Source: an uncultured Oscillospiraceae bacterium
GTDB taxonomy: Bacteria; Bacillota; Clostridia; Oscillospirales; Acutalibacteraceae
Assembly: GCA_900547305.1 (NCBI GenBank)
Contig: URGH01000008.1
Coordinates: 1 to 53,899, forward strand
Direction of reading: 5' to 3'
Length of the DNA stretch: 53,899 nucleotides
Of this stretch, positions 23,401-32,335 are shown piece after piece. The notes beneath the pieces were generated by a model, which saw nothing but the letters and a program-made list of their open reading frames with translations, searched no databases and had not been told where the DNA came from. The translations under genes were made by a program, and so were the position numbers. Numbering within the stretch: position 1 is the stretch's first letter; every line of letters starts with the position of its first letter.

Positions 23401-25609
23401 CCGCTTCCTTCAGGAATTGTTTTAAAAAAGTATATCGCAGAGTTTTTCGGTCGTTAGCCGCCATTTCAAGCCATACGCCCTCATCCCCCACAGCCACAAG
23501 CAGCTTTTTAGCCCTTGTAACCGCGGTATAAAGTAAATTGCGGTAGCGAAGTCTTGCAGGCACATCGTAAAGCGGCAGCACCACGCAATCGTACTCGCTG
23601 CCCTGGCTTTTATGCACCGTAACGGCGTAGGCAGGCTCTAATTGAGATAAGTCTTCCGAAAAATATGTAACTGTTCTGTCCTCAAACCTTACGGTCATAA
23701 TGCCGCCGCGCTTATCAATATCGGTTATATACCCCACGTCGCCGTTGAAAACCCCCGTGCCGTATTCGCCGCCGTCGCGCTTATATTGCAGGTCGTAGTT
23801 ATTTTTGGTCTGCATTACCTTATCGCCCACGCGGAAATATATACCCTTGTAGCTCAGCTGCGCTTTTCTGCCCGTATCGGGGTTAAGCGCCGTTTGCAGC
23901 ATATTATTAAGGTTTACAGTACCTGTATCAAGCAATCTTGAGGGGCATAATACCTGAATATCCCGTATCGGGTCGAAATTATAAGCGGCGGGCAGCCGCT
24001 CGCTTACAAGCTCGGTCACGGTGCGGCTGACATCTGCGCGGCTTGTCCTTTTAAGGAAAAAGCAATCGGAATTTTTATTTGAAAAATCGGGCGGCTCGCC
24101 GTTTATAATTGCGTGGGCGTTGGTGATTATCATACTTTTGCTTGCCTGCCTGAACACCTTGTTAAGGCGGATTGACGGAAACATATCCGACGCTAAAATA
24201 TCCCCCAACACATTGCCCGCGCCTATGCTCGGCAGCTGGTCGGAATCCCCCACCAAAATTATGCGGCAGGAAAGCCGCAGTGCCTTTAAAAGATTATCGA
24301 AAAGCAGCGCGTCTATCATAGACGCCTCGTCAATAATAATAACCTCGCAAGAAAGCGGGTTTTTCTCATTGCGTGAAAATTGCTGGCGGTCGCCGTCTGT
24401 CCACTCCACCTCAAGCAGGCGGTGAATGGTCTTTGCCTCTCTGCCTGTAAGCTCGGTCATTCGCTTTGCCGCGCGCCCCGTGGGGGCTGCAAGCTCGGGC
24501 TCAAGTCCTCGGTTTTCAAAAAGCTTTATAATAGCGTTAAGCGTTGTGGTTTTGCCGGTTCCGGGTCCGCCGGTCAGCACCAAAATGCCGCTTTCAAACG
24601 CCTCGGTTATGGCTTTGCGCTGTAATTCCTCAAATTTTATACCGAGCTGCCGCTCCACATTGTCAATTTCAAGCGCGTCGGCGGTTATGCTGCGGTCAAT
24701 ATATCGCTTTACCGCAAGCAGCCGCGCCGCAATATGCTCCTCTGCCGAGTAATATGCGGGAATTGATAAATACTCAACCCCCATAACGTTTTTTTCTTTT
24801 ATTCTGAAACACTCTATAAGCCTGTCGCAGGCGTTTTCCGCCGTATCGGGCGAGCACTCAAGCAAGCGGCAGGCAACCTCTAAAAGCTTTGTGCGCGGCA
24901 GGCAGGTGTGCCCGTTTAAAAGATTTTTTCGCAGCACATACTCAAGCCCCGCCGTAATACGCAGCTCGCTTTGTTTATCAAAATCAATGTCCGTCGCTAT
25001 GTCCTCGGCAGTTTCAAAGCGGAAATCCAACCCCTCCTCGCACAGCACATAGGGGTTTTTCTTTATTGTATCAACCGATTGCGCGCCGAAATGCTTGAAA
25101 ATATTAAGACACCTGTCAGGCGTTACATTATATTTTGAAAGCATCAGCATAATATCTCTTACGCCGTACTGCTTGTTATATTCTTCTGAAATTGCTTTCG
25201 CCTTGGAGAGCGATATTCCTTTTATTGTGGCTAATTCCTGCGGTCGGTTTTGTATAATTTCCAGCGTATCCGTGCCGAATTTTTCCACAATTCTCTGCGC
25301 GGTGGCGGGTCCCACACCCCTTACCGCACCTGATGATAAGTACCGCAGCACTGCGGCGGCGTTTTCGGGCGTTTTGCGTTCAAAGCTTTCTGCCTTAAAT
25401 TGCCTGCCGTAGGTTGGGTGTACAGTGTATTCGCCGTAAAACACGGCGCAATCGCCCTCGGTTAAAAACGGCAGCATACCCACAACGGTAACGGTTTCAC
25501 CCGGCAGCTTTACATCGGCTACGGTATAGCTGTTACTCTGATTTCTGTATGTAATTCTTTCAACCGTTCCCGAAATTTCCGTAACCCCTGCGGTTACTTC
25601 CTCCGCCAT
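23369..25609 (-). CDS. recD2: ATP-dependent 5'-3' DNA helicase RecD2
   Basis: 746 residues, the RecD2 (RecD-like without RecBC) length. An N-terminal OB-like part is followed by tandem helix-hairpin-helix motifs (VRGVGPATAQRIVEKF at about 97-112, IKGISLSKAKAI at about 129-140). Helicase motifs: Walker A GGPGTGKTTT (347-356), IIDEASMID (425-433), GDSDQLPSIGAGNV (454-467), and the C-terminal VTVHKSQGSEYDCVVLPL. It unwinds DNA 5' to 3' and acts in replication-fork and recombination repair. It is 12 bases downstream of the small gene at 25622 and overlaps comF. Confidence 0.95.
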   Translation of the reverse strand: MAEEVTAGVTEISGTVERITYRNQSNSYTVADVKLPGETVTVVGMLPFLTEGDCAVFYGEYTVHPTYGRQFKAESFERKTPENAAAVLRYLSSGAVRGVGPATAQRIVEKFGTDTLEIIQNRPQELATIKGISLSKAKAISEEYNKQYGVRDIMLMLSKYNVTPDRCLNIFKHFGAQSVDTIKKNPYVLCEEGLDFRFETAEDIATDIDFDKQSELRITAGLEYVLRKNLLNGHTCLPRTKLLEVACRLLECSPDTAENACDRLIECFRIKEKNVMGVEYLSIPAYYSAEEHIAARLLAVKRYIDRSITADALEIDNVERQLGIKFEELQRKAITEAFESGILVLTGGPGTGKTTTLNAIIKLFENRGLEPELAAPTGRAAKRMTELTGREAKTIHRLLEVEWTDGDRQQFSRNEKNPLSCEVIIIDEASMIDALLFDNLLKALRLSCRIILVGDSDQLPSIGAGNVLGDILASDMFPSIRLNKVFRQASKSMIITNAHAIINGEPPDFSNKNSDCFFLKRTSRADVSRTVTELVSERLPAAYNFDPIRDIQVLCPSRLLDTGTVNLNNMLQTALNPDTGRKAQLSYKGIYFRVGDKVMQTKNNYDLQYKRDGGEYGTGVFNGDVGYITDIDKRGGIMTVRFEDRTVTYFSEDLSQLEPAYAVTVHKSQGSEYDCVVLPLYDVPARLRYRNLLYTAVTRAKKLLVAVGDEGVWLEMAANDRKTLRYTFLKQFLKEADVYAAGNIGS

Positions 25610-25621
25610 AAAAACCTTTCC

Positions 25622-25969
25622 TCACTCTCGAAGCGGCAAAAATTCAGCCGTTTTTTTCGTTAATTCATCAAGTCCGCAATAAACAACGCCGTATTTTTCC
25701 GCGGTTTCCCTGCAGCGTTTGTCATCCTCCTCGCCAAGCCCCGCGTTCACGGCAATTATACGGTCGGCATAGCCGTTGCCGAGCCATATGCGCTGCTCTG
25801 CAGCAAAGGCTATCTGCCCCTCGGGATTATCGCTGTTCAGAAAAATAACCGCATAGGTGACGCCTTTTTTGCCCGATGATAAAATTTTCGCCTTTAAGCT
25901 ATGCAAAAATTCCGCAAGACCCAGCATTGAAAAGCAAATTCCGCCTAAAATAAGTATGTATTTTATCAT
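25622..25969 (-). CDS. Small membrane-anchored protein of unknown function
   Basis: 115 residues from ATG 25969, chosen over an upstream in-frame ATG at 25984 because the G-rich ribosome site lies between them. An N-terminal hydrophobic segment (about 3-22) is followed by a basic patch and a soluble alpha/beta-looking domain with YAVIFLNSDNPEGQIAFAAE and a C-terminal YGVVYCGLDEL. I do not recognise the family. First gene of the recD2-comF-mreB unit, with its own promoter. Confidence 0.6.
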   Translation of the reverse strand: MIKYILILGGICFSMLGLAEFLHSLKAKILSSGKKGVTYAVIFLNSDNPEGQIAFAAEQRIWLGNGYADRIIAVNAGLGEEDDKRCRETAEKYGVVYCGLDELTKKTAEFLPLRE

Positions 25970-25989
25970 TTCCCCACCCCACATATTAC

Positions 25990-26018
25990 ATTATATGCCG
26001 AGGCGGGGAAAATGACAA
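25990..26018 (-). promoter_or_regulatory. Promoter of the recD2-comF-mreB unit
   Basis: Minus strand: TTGTCA (26018-26013), a 17-base spacer, TATAAT (25995-25990), about 20 bases before the start codon. Confidence 0.65.
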
Positions 26019-26029
26019 AATCACCTTAT

Positions 26030-27304
26030 TTACTTAATTTTAACGGTAGTTGTGTATGTGCCTACCTGCCAGATATTATTCTGTACCGACCTTACCGTTA
26101 CGGTTACGGTATGCTCGCCCGCTTTTTTATCGGATAAATCAACCGTTGCGTAAACATCGGAGTCTTTAAGTTTGGATATAACAGCTTTTGTGCCGCACAC
26201 CTTAACGTTGCGTATTACCGTATCCGTTGTGGCTTTAAGCCCCGAAGACAGCCCGCTGTAGCGCACGTCTGAAATATTCAGCGTTTTCTCGGTGTAACCC
26301 GAGGTATCCACCGTTACGGTGAAGTGCTCTATCGAATCGAGTATTCTTACTCCCTCGGGCAGCTTTGCCGAAACCTCTGCGCGGTTTGAGCCTGCCGATA
26401 TTGTGGTTATATCTATCGGTGATAGCGTCACCTGCGTTATTTTATCAATCGCTTCGGGCGTGCCGATAACCGTAACGCTGTCGTGATCCACCGTATAGGA
26501 TATGCTGCTCTTTGATATACCCGACGGCAGCTTTGTAAAGTCGGCTACCACCGGCACCGTCTTCTTCTTCGAAATCGGAACCGTTACCTTTACCGCCGAT
26601 TCGCTTAATGTAAGGTTCGACTTATCAACGGCGTTTCCGTCTTCATCGAAAAGCTGAATTTCCGCGTCATACGTTGTGCTTTCCGAAAGAGTTTTATTAA
26701 CTGCTGCGTACGCCACAACCGAGTCAATTTTATTCATAACCGTGCGCGGACCCTTTATTGTTATAGTATCGTTTTCCGTTCCGCTTACAACCGGCGTTTC
26801 GGCAACCAGCCCCTCGGTTGCGGCGGCGCCGTCCGCCTTGGCGGTTATGGTAAATTCCTTTGTATCCACATAGTCGAAATAAAGGCTGACCGTAGAGGGG
26901 GTTATGGTAACAATATTATAATCGGTAACGGCGGTATTGCGCGCACCGGAAACCTCGAGCTGATATTCGCCCGGCGAGTTGATTGCCGCGGCGGAAGCGT
27001 AAACGTAAAAATCGGTCGATTTAAGCGCGCTTACAACATAGCTCGGGCCGTTAATTGTAACGGTAAATTTCTTTTCCGAAACATCCCCTATTATTTCCAT
27101 ATGGTTTTCCGCCGCATAGGTGTTATCAAGGGTTATATTAAGCGGAATATCGGTAAACGTGCGGTCAATATCGGGGTTTTCGTTTATCATAATAACAAGC
27201 CAAAATATAAACGCCGTGATTACGGAAAACGGAATTGTAAACCGTTTATTGTAAAGCAGCCGTCTTAAAGAAAAATCAGCGGGAATTTTTATTTTTCGTT
27301 TCAT
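26030..27304 (-). CDS. cdaR: YbbR-domain protein CdaR, regulator of diadenylate cyclase
   Basis: 424 residues. One membrane helix at about 20-42 after a basic N-terminus, then an extracellular part built from about four YbbR repeats of roughly 80 residues, each ending in a strand pattern such as FTVTINGPSYVVSAL or ITIKGPRTVMNKI. It starts 28 bases inside cdaA. In Bacillus and Listeria CdaR binds CdaA at the membrane and tunes c-di-AMP synthesis. The usual third gene, glmM, does not follow. Confidence 0.9.
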   Translation of the reverse strand: MKRKIKIPADFSLRRLLYNKRFTIPFSVITAFIFWLVIMINENPDIDRTFTDIPLNITLDNTYAAENHMEIIGDVSEKKFTVTINGPSYVVSALKSTDFYVYASAAAINSPGEYQLEVSGARNTAVTDYNIVTITPSTVSLYFDYVDTKEFTITAKADGAAATEGLVAETPVVSGTENDTITIKGPRTVMNKIDSVVAYAAVNKTLSESTTYDAEIQLFDEDGNAVDKSNLTLSESAVKVTVPISKKKTVPVVADFTKLPSGISKSSISYTVDHDSVTVIGTPEAIDKITQVTLSPIDITTISAGSNRAEVSAKLPEGVRILDSIEHFTVTVDTSGYTEKTLNISDVRYSGLSSGLKATTDTVIRNVKVCGTKAVISKLKDSDVYATVDLSDKKAGEHTVTVTVRSVQNNIWQVGTYTTTVKIK

Positions 27305-28205
27305 TTGATTCTGCCGCTTCCTTTCCTTTGGTTTTTCCGAACGGATTTATGCTTTTAAGCCTTGTCAAGATCGGGCTGCCGCCGTCGTTCTTTTCTTCGG
27401 ATAAAAGCAGCTCGCCGAGCTTTGCTCTTGCGGAAATCGCGTTGAAATTACGCTCTATCTGACCGTTTGAAACTATCGATATATTTCCCGTTTCTTCGGA
27501 TACCACAAGCACTACCGCATCGGAATTTTCGGTCATACCAATAGCCGCCCTGTGGCGCGTTCCGAGCTGCGAGGATATATCCTCGCGCTGGGTAAGCGGC
27601 AAAATACAGCCTGCGGCGTAAAGCCGCGCGTCTCTTATTATCATAGCGCCGTCGTGCAGCGGAGATTTCGGGAAAAACACGTTGTTTATCATTTGCACCG
27701 AAGGGTCGGCGTTTATCACCGTGCCCGTATCGATTATTTCGCCGAGCTGTGTTGACCGCTCAAACACTATAAGCGCGCCGGTTTTGCTTTCCTGCATAAT
27801 TCCCGCCGCGCGGCTGACCTTATCTATGCAATCCTCAAGCGGCTCGGATTCAAGGGATGACCCGTGCGAACCGACGAATTTCGTATGCCCCACTCTTTCG
27901 AGAATACGCCGCAGCTCCGGCTGAAATATAATTGCCACGGCAATTATAATGTAATCCACAAAGCGCGACAGTATCCACTTCATTGTGGTTAAATTCCACC
28001 AGTTTGCAACAAGGTAAATTGCAAAAAGTATAACAAGCCCCTTTGCAAGCTGCCCCGCACGCGTTTCACGCAGGAAACCGATAGCCTTGTATATTATATA
28101 CGCCATAAGCAGTATATCTATAATATCAAACGGTATACGCATACCGGCGACAGCGTAAATTATCTGATTCCAGAACGCATAAATTGCATTGAATATGCTG
28201 CTCAC
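27276..28205 (-). CDS. cdaA: Diadenylate cyclase CdaA
   Basis: 309 residues from a GTG start with AAAGGA upstream. Three membrane helices lie in the first about 85 residues, then the DAC domain with the catalytic DGAMII (in SPLHDGAMI, about 180-188) and GTRHRAAIGM (about 213-222). It joins two ATP into c-di-AMP, an essential messenger in most Firmicutes for potassium and wall homeostasis. A low-complexity charged tail of about 40 residues (to 309) is long for the family. It forms a two-gene operon with cdaR. Confidence 0.95.
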   Translation of the reverse strand: MSSIFNAIYAFWNQIIYAVAGMRIPFDIIDILLMAYIIYKAIGFLRETRAGQLAKGLVILFAIYLVANWWNLTTMKWILSRFVDYIIIAVAIIFQPELRRILERVGHTKFVGSHGSSLESEPLEDCIDKVSRAAGIMQESKTGALIVFERSTQLGEIIDTGTVINADPSVQMINNVFFPKSPLHDGAMIIRDARLYAAGCILPLTQREDISSQLGTRHRAAIGMTENSDAVVLVVSEETGNISIVSNGQIERNFNAISARAKLGELLLSEEKNDGGSPILTRLKSINPFGKTKGKEAAESNETKNKNSR

Positions 28206-28240
28206 CTGTCAACAATCCTTTTCTCACTGATTTCCATATT

Positions 28241-28269
28241 ATTTTATCATAAAACTCATATTCATTCAA
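28241..28269 (-). promoter_or_regulatory. cdaA promoter
   Basis: Minus strand: TTGAAT (28269-28264), a 17-base spacer, TAAAAT (28246-28241), 36 bases before the GTG start. Confidence 0.7.
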
Positions 28270-28302
28270 TAGAAAATTTGCGTTTTTTCAGAATTATTAC
28301 AT

Positions 28303-28345
28303 ATAAAACGCCCCTTACCGCGGTCGGACAACCGCGGTAAGGGGC
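28303..28345 (-). terminator. Strong terminator after pckG
   Basis: Perfect 15-bp GC-rich stem (28310-28324 with 28331-28345), 6-base loop, followed on the minus strand by GTTTTATAT. It separates pckG from the cdaA promoter. Confidence 0.85.
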
Positions 28346-28360
28346 AAATATCAATTTATA

Positions 28361-30145
28361 TTACATTTCAGCAAGGTTAGCTTTAAGGTTTTCAAGCTGT
28401 TCTTTCAGCTCGTGCGGCAGCTTATCGCCGAACTTCTTGTAGTGTTCTTCGATTTCGGCAGCCTCTTTCTCCCAAACGTCCTTGTCAACCTTCAATATGC
28501 TCTTTAAGGTATCCATATCCATATCAAGGTCGGTAAGGTCAATGTCTTCCGGCTTCGGAATATAGCCGATAGCGGTTTCGGTAGCGTCTGCCTTGCCCTC
28601 GCAGCGGTCGATTATCCAGTTAAGGACGCGCATATTGTCGCCGAAGCCCGGCCATACAAAGTTGCCCTCGTCGTCGGTGCGGAACCAGTTAACGTTGAAT
28701 ATCTTCGGAGCCTTATCGCCGAGCTTAGCGCCCATATCAAGCCAGTGCTGGAAGTAATCTCCCATATTGTAGCCGCAGAAAGGCAGCATAGCCATCGGGT
28801 CGCGGCGAACAACGCCTACTGCACCCGCAGCCGCAGCTGTGGTTTCTGACGCCATGGTGGAGCCTACGAACACGCCGTTGACCCAATCCTTCGATTGATA
28901 TACCAGCGGGGCGCACTTAGCGCGGCGGCCGCCGAATATAATAGCGGAAATCGGAACGCCTGCGCCCTTATCAAATTCATCGGAAATGCAGGGGCAGTTC
29001 TTGGCAGGTGCCGTAAATCTTGAGTTCGGGTGAGCGGCATAGGTGCTCTTATCGTGCTTATCGAACTTAGAAGCGTCCCACTTATTGCCCTTCCAGTCAA
29101 TGCAGTTCTGCGGCAGGTCCTTATTAAGACCTTCCCACCAAACCGTGTTATCGTCAAGGTTCAAAGCAACGTTTGTGAAAATTGTGTTCTTCTTTGTGCT
29201 TTCAAGCGCATTGAAGTTTGAGTGAGCATTGGTGCCGGGCGCTACGCCGAAGAAGCCGTTTTCGGGGTTGATAGCGTAAAGACGTCCGTCCTCGCCTATC
29301 TTCATCCAGGAAATATCGTCGCCGACTGTCCAGATCTTATAGCCCTTATCGCGCAGATATTTCGGCGGGATAAGCATTGCAAGGTTTGTTTTACCGCAAG
29401 CCGACGGGAAAGCGGCGGCAACATATTTAATTTCGCCTTTAGGATTCTGGAGACCCAAAATGAGCATATGCTCAGCCATCCAGCCCTCTTTCCAGCCCTG
29501 GTAAGAAGCTATGCGGAGCGCAAAGCACTTTTTGCCGAGAAGAACGTTTCCGCCGTAAGCGGAGTTGACCGAGATAATGGTGTTATCCTCGGGGAACTGG
29601 CAGATATAGCGCTTTTCGGGGTCAATATCGCAGGATGCGTGGAGACCGCGAACCCAGTCGTTTGAGTCGCCCAAAACGTCAAGCACTTTCTGACCTACGC
29701 GGGTCATAATAGCCATATTGAGAACAACGTACTTAGAATCGGTAACCTCAATACCCACCTTAGCAAGCGGAGAGCCTATCGGACCCATTGAGAACGGGAT
29801 TATATACATTGTTCTGCCCTTGTAAGAGCCGCGGGCAATATTGTAAAGACGGTCATACATTTCCTGCGGGTCGCACCAGTTGTTGGTGGGGCCTGCGTTT
29901 TCCTTTGTTTTGGAGCAGATGAAGGTTCTGTCCTCAACGCGGGCAACGTCGTTCTGGCGGGTCCTGTGCAGGTAGCAGCCCGGCAGCTTTTCTTCATTGA
30001 GCTTTATCATTTCGCCGCTCTCAACAGCTTCCTTACGGATGCCCTCGAGCTGCTCCTCGCTGCCGTCTATCCAGACGACCTTATCGGGGCTGACAAGCTC
30101 TTTGACTTCGTCAAGCCATTTCAAAACCGTTTTGTTGTTGGTCAT
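28361..30145 (-). CDS. pckG: Phosphoenolpyruvate carboxykinase (GTP)
   Basis: 594 residues, typical for the GTP-dependent family. The P-loop FPSACGKTNLAML is at about 247-259 with the hyper-reactive Cys, and CYLHRTRQNDVARVED (about 52-67), NWCDPQEMYDRL (about 89-100) and MGPIGSPLAKVG match the GTP enzyme, not the ATP one. It interconverts oxaloacetate and PEP; in anaerobic fermenters it often runs toward oxaloacetate, fixing CO2 on the way to succinate, but direction is not visible here. Single-gene transcription unit with its own promoter and terminator. AAGGGG sits about 10 bases before ATG. Confidence 0.97.
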   Translation of the reverse strand: MTNNKTVLKWLDEVKELVSPDKVVWIDGSEEQLEGIRKEAVESGEMIKLNEEKLPGCYLHRTRQNDVARVEDRTFICSKTKENAGPTNNWCDPQEMYDRLYNIARGSYKGRTMYIIPFSMGPIGSPLAKVGIEVTDSKYVVLNMAIMTRVGQKVLDVLGDSNDWVRGLHASCDIDPEKRYICQFPEDNTIISVNSAYGGNVLLGKKCFALRIASYQGWKEGWMAEHMLILGLQNPKGEIKYVAAAFPSACGKTNLAMLIPPKYLRDKGYKIWTVGDDISWMKIGEDGRLYAINPENGFFGVAPGTNAHSNFNALESTKKNTIFTNVALNLDDNTVWWEGLNKDLPQNCIDWKGNKWDASKFDKHDKSTYAAHPNSRFTAPAKNCPCISDEFDKGAGVPISAIIFGGRRAKCAPLVYQSKDWVNGVFVGSTMASETTAAAAGAVGVVRRDPMAMLPFCGYNMGDYFQHWLDMGAKLGDKAPKIFNVNWFRTDDEGNFVWPGFGDNMRVLNWIIDRCEGKADATETAIGYIPKPEDIDLTDLDMDMDTLKSILKVDKDVWEKEAAEIEEHYKKFGDKLPHELKEQLENLKANLAEM

Positions 30146-30188
30146 AATTATATCCCCTTTTCGTAAAGTAAAACTTTCGTCAGCCTAT

Positions 30189-30217
30189 ATTATAAGCGAT
30201 TATTTTTCCAAATTCAA
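30189..30217 (-). promoter_or_regulatory. pckG promoter
   Basis: Minus strand: TTGAAT (30217-30212), a 17-base spacer, TATAAT (30194-30189). Confidence 0.7.
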
Positions 30218-30297
30218 TAAGATTGTAAAAAAATTAACAATATTTTAATTTTTCACCTGATTTTTGCTTTTAAACCCCGCCGTATATGTAAATAATA

Positions 30298-30326
30298 TTG
30301 ACATAAAGTAAAAAAAGCTTTAAAAT
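30298..30326 (+). promoter_or_regulatory. nadE promoter
   Basis: TTGACA at 30298-30303, a 17-base spacer, TAAAAT at 30321-30326, divergent from the pckG promoter 80 bases away. Confidence 0.75.
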
Positions 30327-30356
30327 AATTACAAACGATTTTAAGGGATGAAGCAT

Positions 30357-32273
30357 ATGAAAGACGGTTTTATAAAAGTCGCGGCGGGCGTTCCGCGCTG
30401 CACCGTGGCGGACGTGGCTGCCAACACTGCCGAAATAAAGGCGCTTATTGATAAAGCAAACGCGCAAAAAATAAATCTTTTGGCTCTGCCCGAGCTGTGC
30501 GTTACGGCATACACCTGCGGCGACCTTTTCTTTTCGCAGGCGCTGCTTACAGCCGCCGAAAAAGCGCTTGCCGAAATTTGCGAATACACCGCAGGAAAAT
30601 ACCCGATTATAATAGTCGGCGTTCCGCTTTTGTACCGTTCAAAGCTTTACAACTGCGCTGCCGTTTTGCAGGGCGGCAAAATTCTCGGCGTTGTTCCCAA
30701 AACATATATGCCGAATTACGCCGAGTTTTACGAGCAGCGGCAGTTTTCTTCTGGCAGAGAGGTTGAAAAAAACGCCGAAATAAATATTTGCGGCGTTTCC
30801 GCTCCGTTCGGCACAGGTCTTGTATTTGCACATTCCGAAATGCCCGAGTATACATTCGGCGTTGAAATATGCGAGGATATTTGGGCGGCGGCGCAGCCTG
30901 CCGAAAGGCTCTGCCGCGGCGGCGCGCACATAATGATAAACCCCTCCGCCTCAAACGAGGTTATAGGCAAAGCCGCATATCGCCGCACCCTTGTGCTTTC
31001 CACCTCCGCAAGGCTTTTGTGCGGGTATATTTATGTTTCTTCCGGCAGCGGCGAGTCAACGCAGGATTTGGTTTATTCGGGGCACTGCATTATTGCCGAA
31101 AACGGCACCTCGCTTGCCGAAAACAAGCCCTTTGAGGAAAAGGAGCTTACAGTTACCGAAATTGACGTTAAAAAGTTAGCTTACGAGCGGCATAAAAACA
31201 CAAGCTTTGAGCCTTTGGCAGACATTACGTTTATAAAATTCGGGCAGGAAATTCAAGAAACCGAAATTACGCGGCAAATTGATAAAGCACCATTTGTGCC
31301 GTCGGATAAAGCGGCATTAAGCTCCCGCGCCGAGGCGATTTTGCGCATACAGTCCTACGGGCTTAAAAAGCGCCTTGAGCACACCCGCGCCAAAACCGCG
31401 GTTATAGGCGTTTCGGGCGGGCTTGACAGTACTCTTGCGCTGCTTGTTACAGTGCGGGCTATGAAATTATTAAACCGCCCACTATCGGATATTTGCGCCG
31501 TTACAATGCCGGGCTTCGGCACAACCAAGCGCACACACTCAAATTCAGAAACCCTCTGCTCGCTTTTGGGCGTTACATTTAAAGAGGTTAATATAACCGC
31601 CGCAGTTAATCAGCATTTTAAGGATATTGAGCAAGACCCCCGGTGTCTTGACGTAACCTACGAAAATTCGCAGGCGCGCGAGCGCACGCAGGTGCTTATG
31701 GATATTGCGAATAAATCGGGTGGAATGGTTATAGGCACGGGCGATTTATCTGAACTGGCTCTCGGCTGGGCTACCTATAACGGCGACCATATGTCTATGT
31801 ACGCCGTAAATTCTTCCGTTCCCAAAACGCTTGTGCGGTATTTGGTGCGTTACGAGGCAGAGTGTGCCGGCGGAGATACTCAAAAGGTGCTTGAGGATAT
31901 TCTTGCCACGCCCGTTTCCCCCGAGCTTTTACCGGCGGATAAAAACGGCGAAATAGCGCAAAAGACCGAGGATTTGGTAGGTCCCTACGAGCTGCACGAC
32001 TTCTTCCTTTACCATATGCTGCGTTTCGGCGAAACGCCCGCTAAAATCTACCGCTTAGCGCTTATCGCGTTTGACGGCGTTTACAGCGGCGATATAATTA
32101 TGCACTGGCTTAAAATCTTTATACGCCGCTTTTTCTCGCAGCAGTTTAAGCGCTCCTGCATACCCGACGGTCCTAAGGTCGGCTCTGTAACCCTCTCCCC
32201 CCGCGGAGACTGGCGTATGCCGTCGGACGCATCCGCCGCACTTTGGCTTGCGGAGCTTGAAGAAATAGAATAA
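30357..32273 (+). CDS. nadE: Glutamine-dependent NAD+ synthetase
   Basis: 638 residues from ATG 30357, preferred to the ATG at 30348 because AAGGG (30343-30347) is at normal distance only from the former. Residues about 1-280 are a nitrilase-type glutaminase with its Glu (LALPELCVT), Lys (VVPKTYMPNY) and nucleophile Cys (GVEICEDIW). Residues about 320-638 are the synthetase with PP-loop GVSGGLDST. Glutamine-derived ammonia is channelled to amidate NaAD. Single gene between its own promoter and a two-way terminator. Confidence 0.96.
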   Translation: MKDGFIKVAAGVPRCTVADVAANTAEIKALIDKANAQKINLLALPELCVTAYTCGDLFFSQALLTAAEKALAEICEYTAGKYPIIIVGVPLLYRSKLYNCAAVLQGGKILGVVPKTYMPNYAEFYEQRQFSSGREVEKNAEINICGVSAPFGTGLVFAHSEMPEYTFGVEICEDIWAAAQPAERLCRGGAHIMINPSASNEVIGKAAYRRTLVLSTSARLLCGYIYVSSGSGESTQDLVYSGHCIIAENGTSLAENKPFEEKELTVTEIDVKKLAYERHKNTSFEPLADITFIKFGQEIQETEITRQIDKAPFVPSDKAALSSRAEAILRIQSYGLKKRLEHTRAKTAVIGVSGGLDSTLALLVTVRAMKLLNRPLSDICAVTMPGFGTTKRTHSNSETLCSLLGVTFKEVNITAAVNQHFKDIEQDPRCLDVTYENSQARERTQVLMDIANKSGGMVIGTGDLSELALGWATYNGDHMSMYAVNSSVPKTLVRYLVRYEAECAGGDTQKVLEDILATPVSPELLPADKNGEIAQKTEDLVGPYELHDFFLYHMLRFGETPAKIYRLALIAFDGVYSGDIIMHWLKIFIRRFFSQQFKRSCIPDGPKVGSVTLSPRGDWRMPSDASAALWLAELEEIE

Positions 32274-32287
32274 TTTTAAAAACAGAA

Positions 32288-32329
32288 AACCTGTTGCTGT
32301 CGGTTTTAACGACGGCAACAGGTTTTTAT
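32288..32329. terminator. Bidirectional terminator between nadE and the SNF2 gene
   Basis: 15-bp stem (32288-32302 with 32310-32324, one G-T pair), loop GTTTTAA, A-run on one side and T-run on the other, between convergent genes. Confidence 0.85.
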
Positions 32330-32335
32330 ATAATT

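Noticed and set aside
30639..31003. Open frames antisense to nadE
   Set aside because: They are by-products of GC-biased codon use in nadE; no ribosome sites or known domains.
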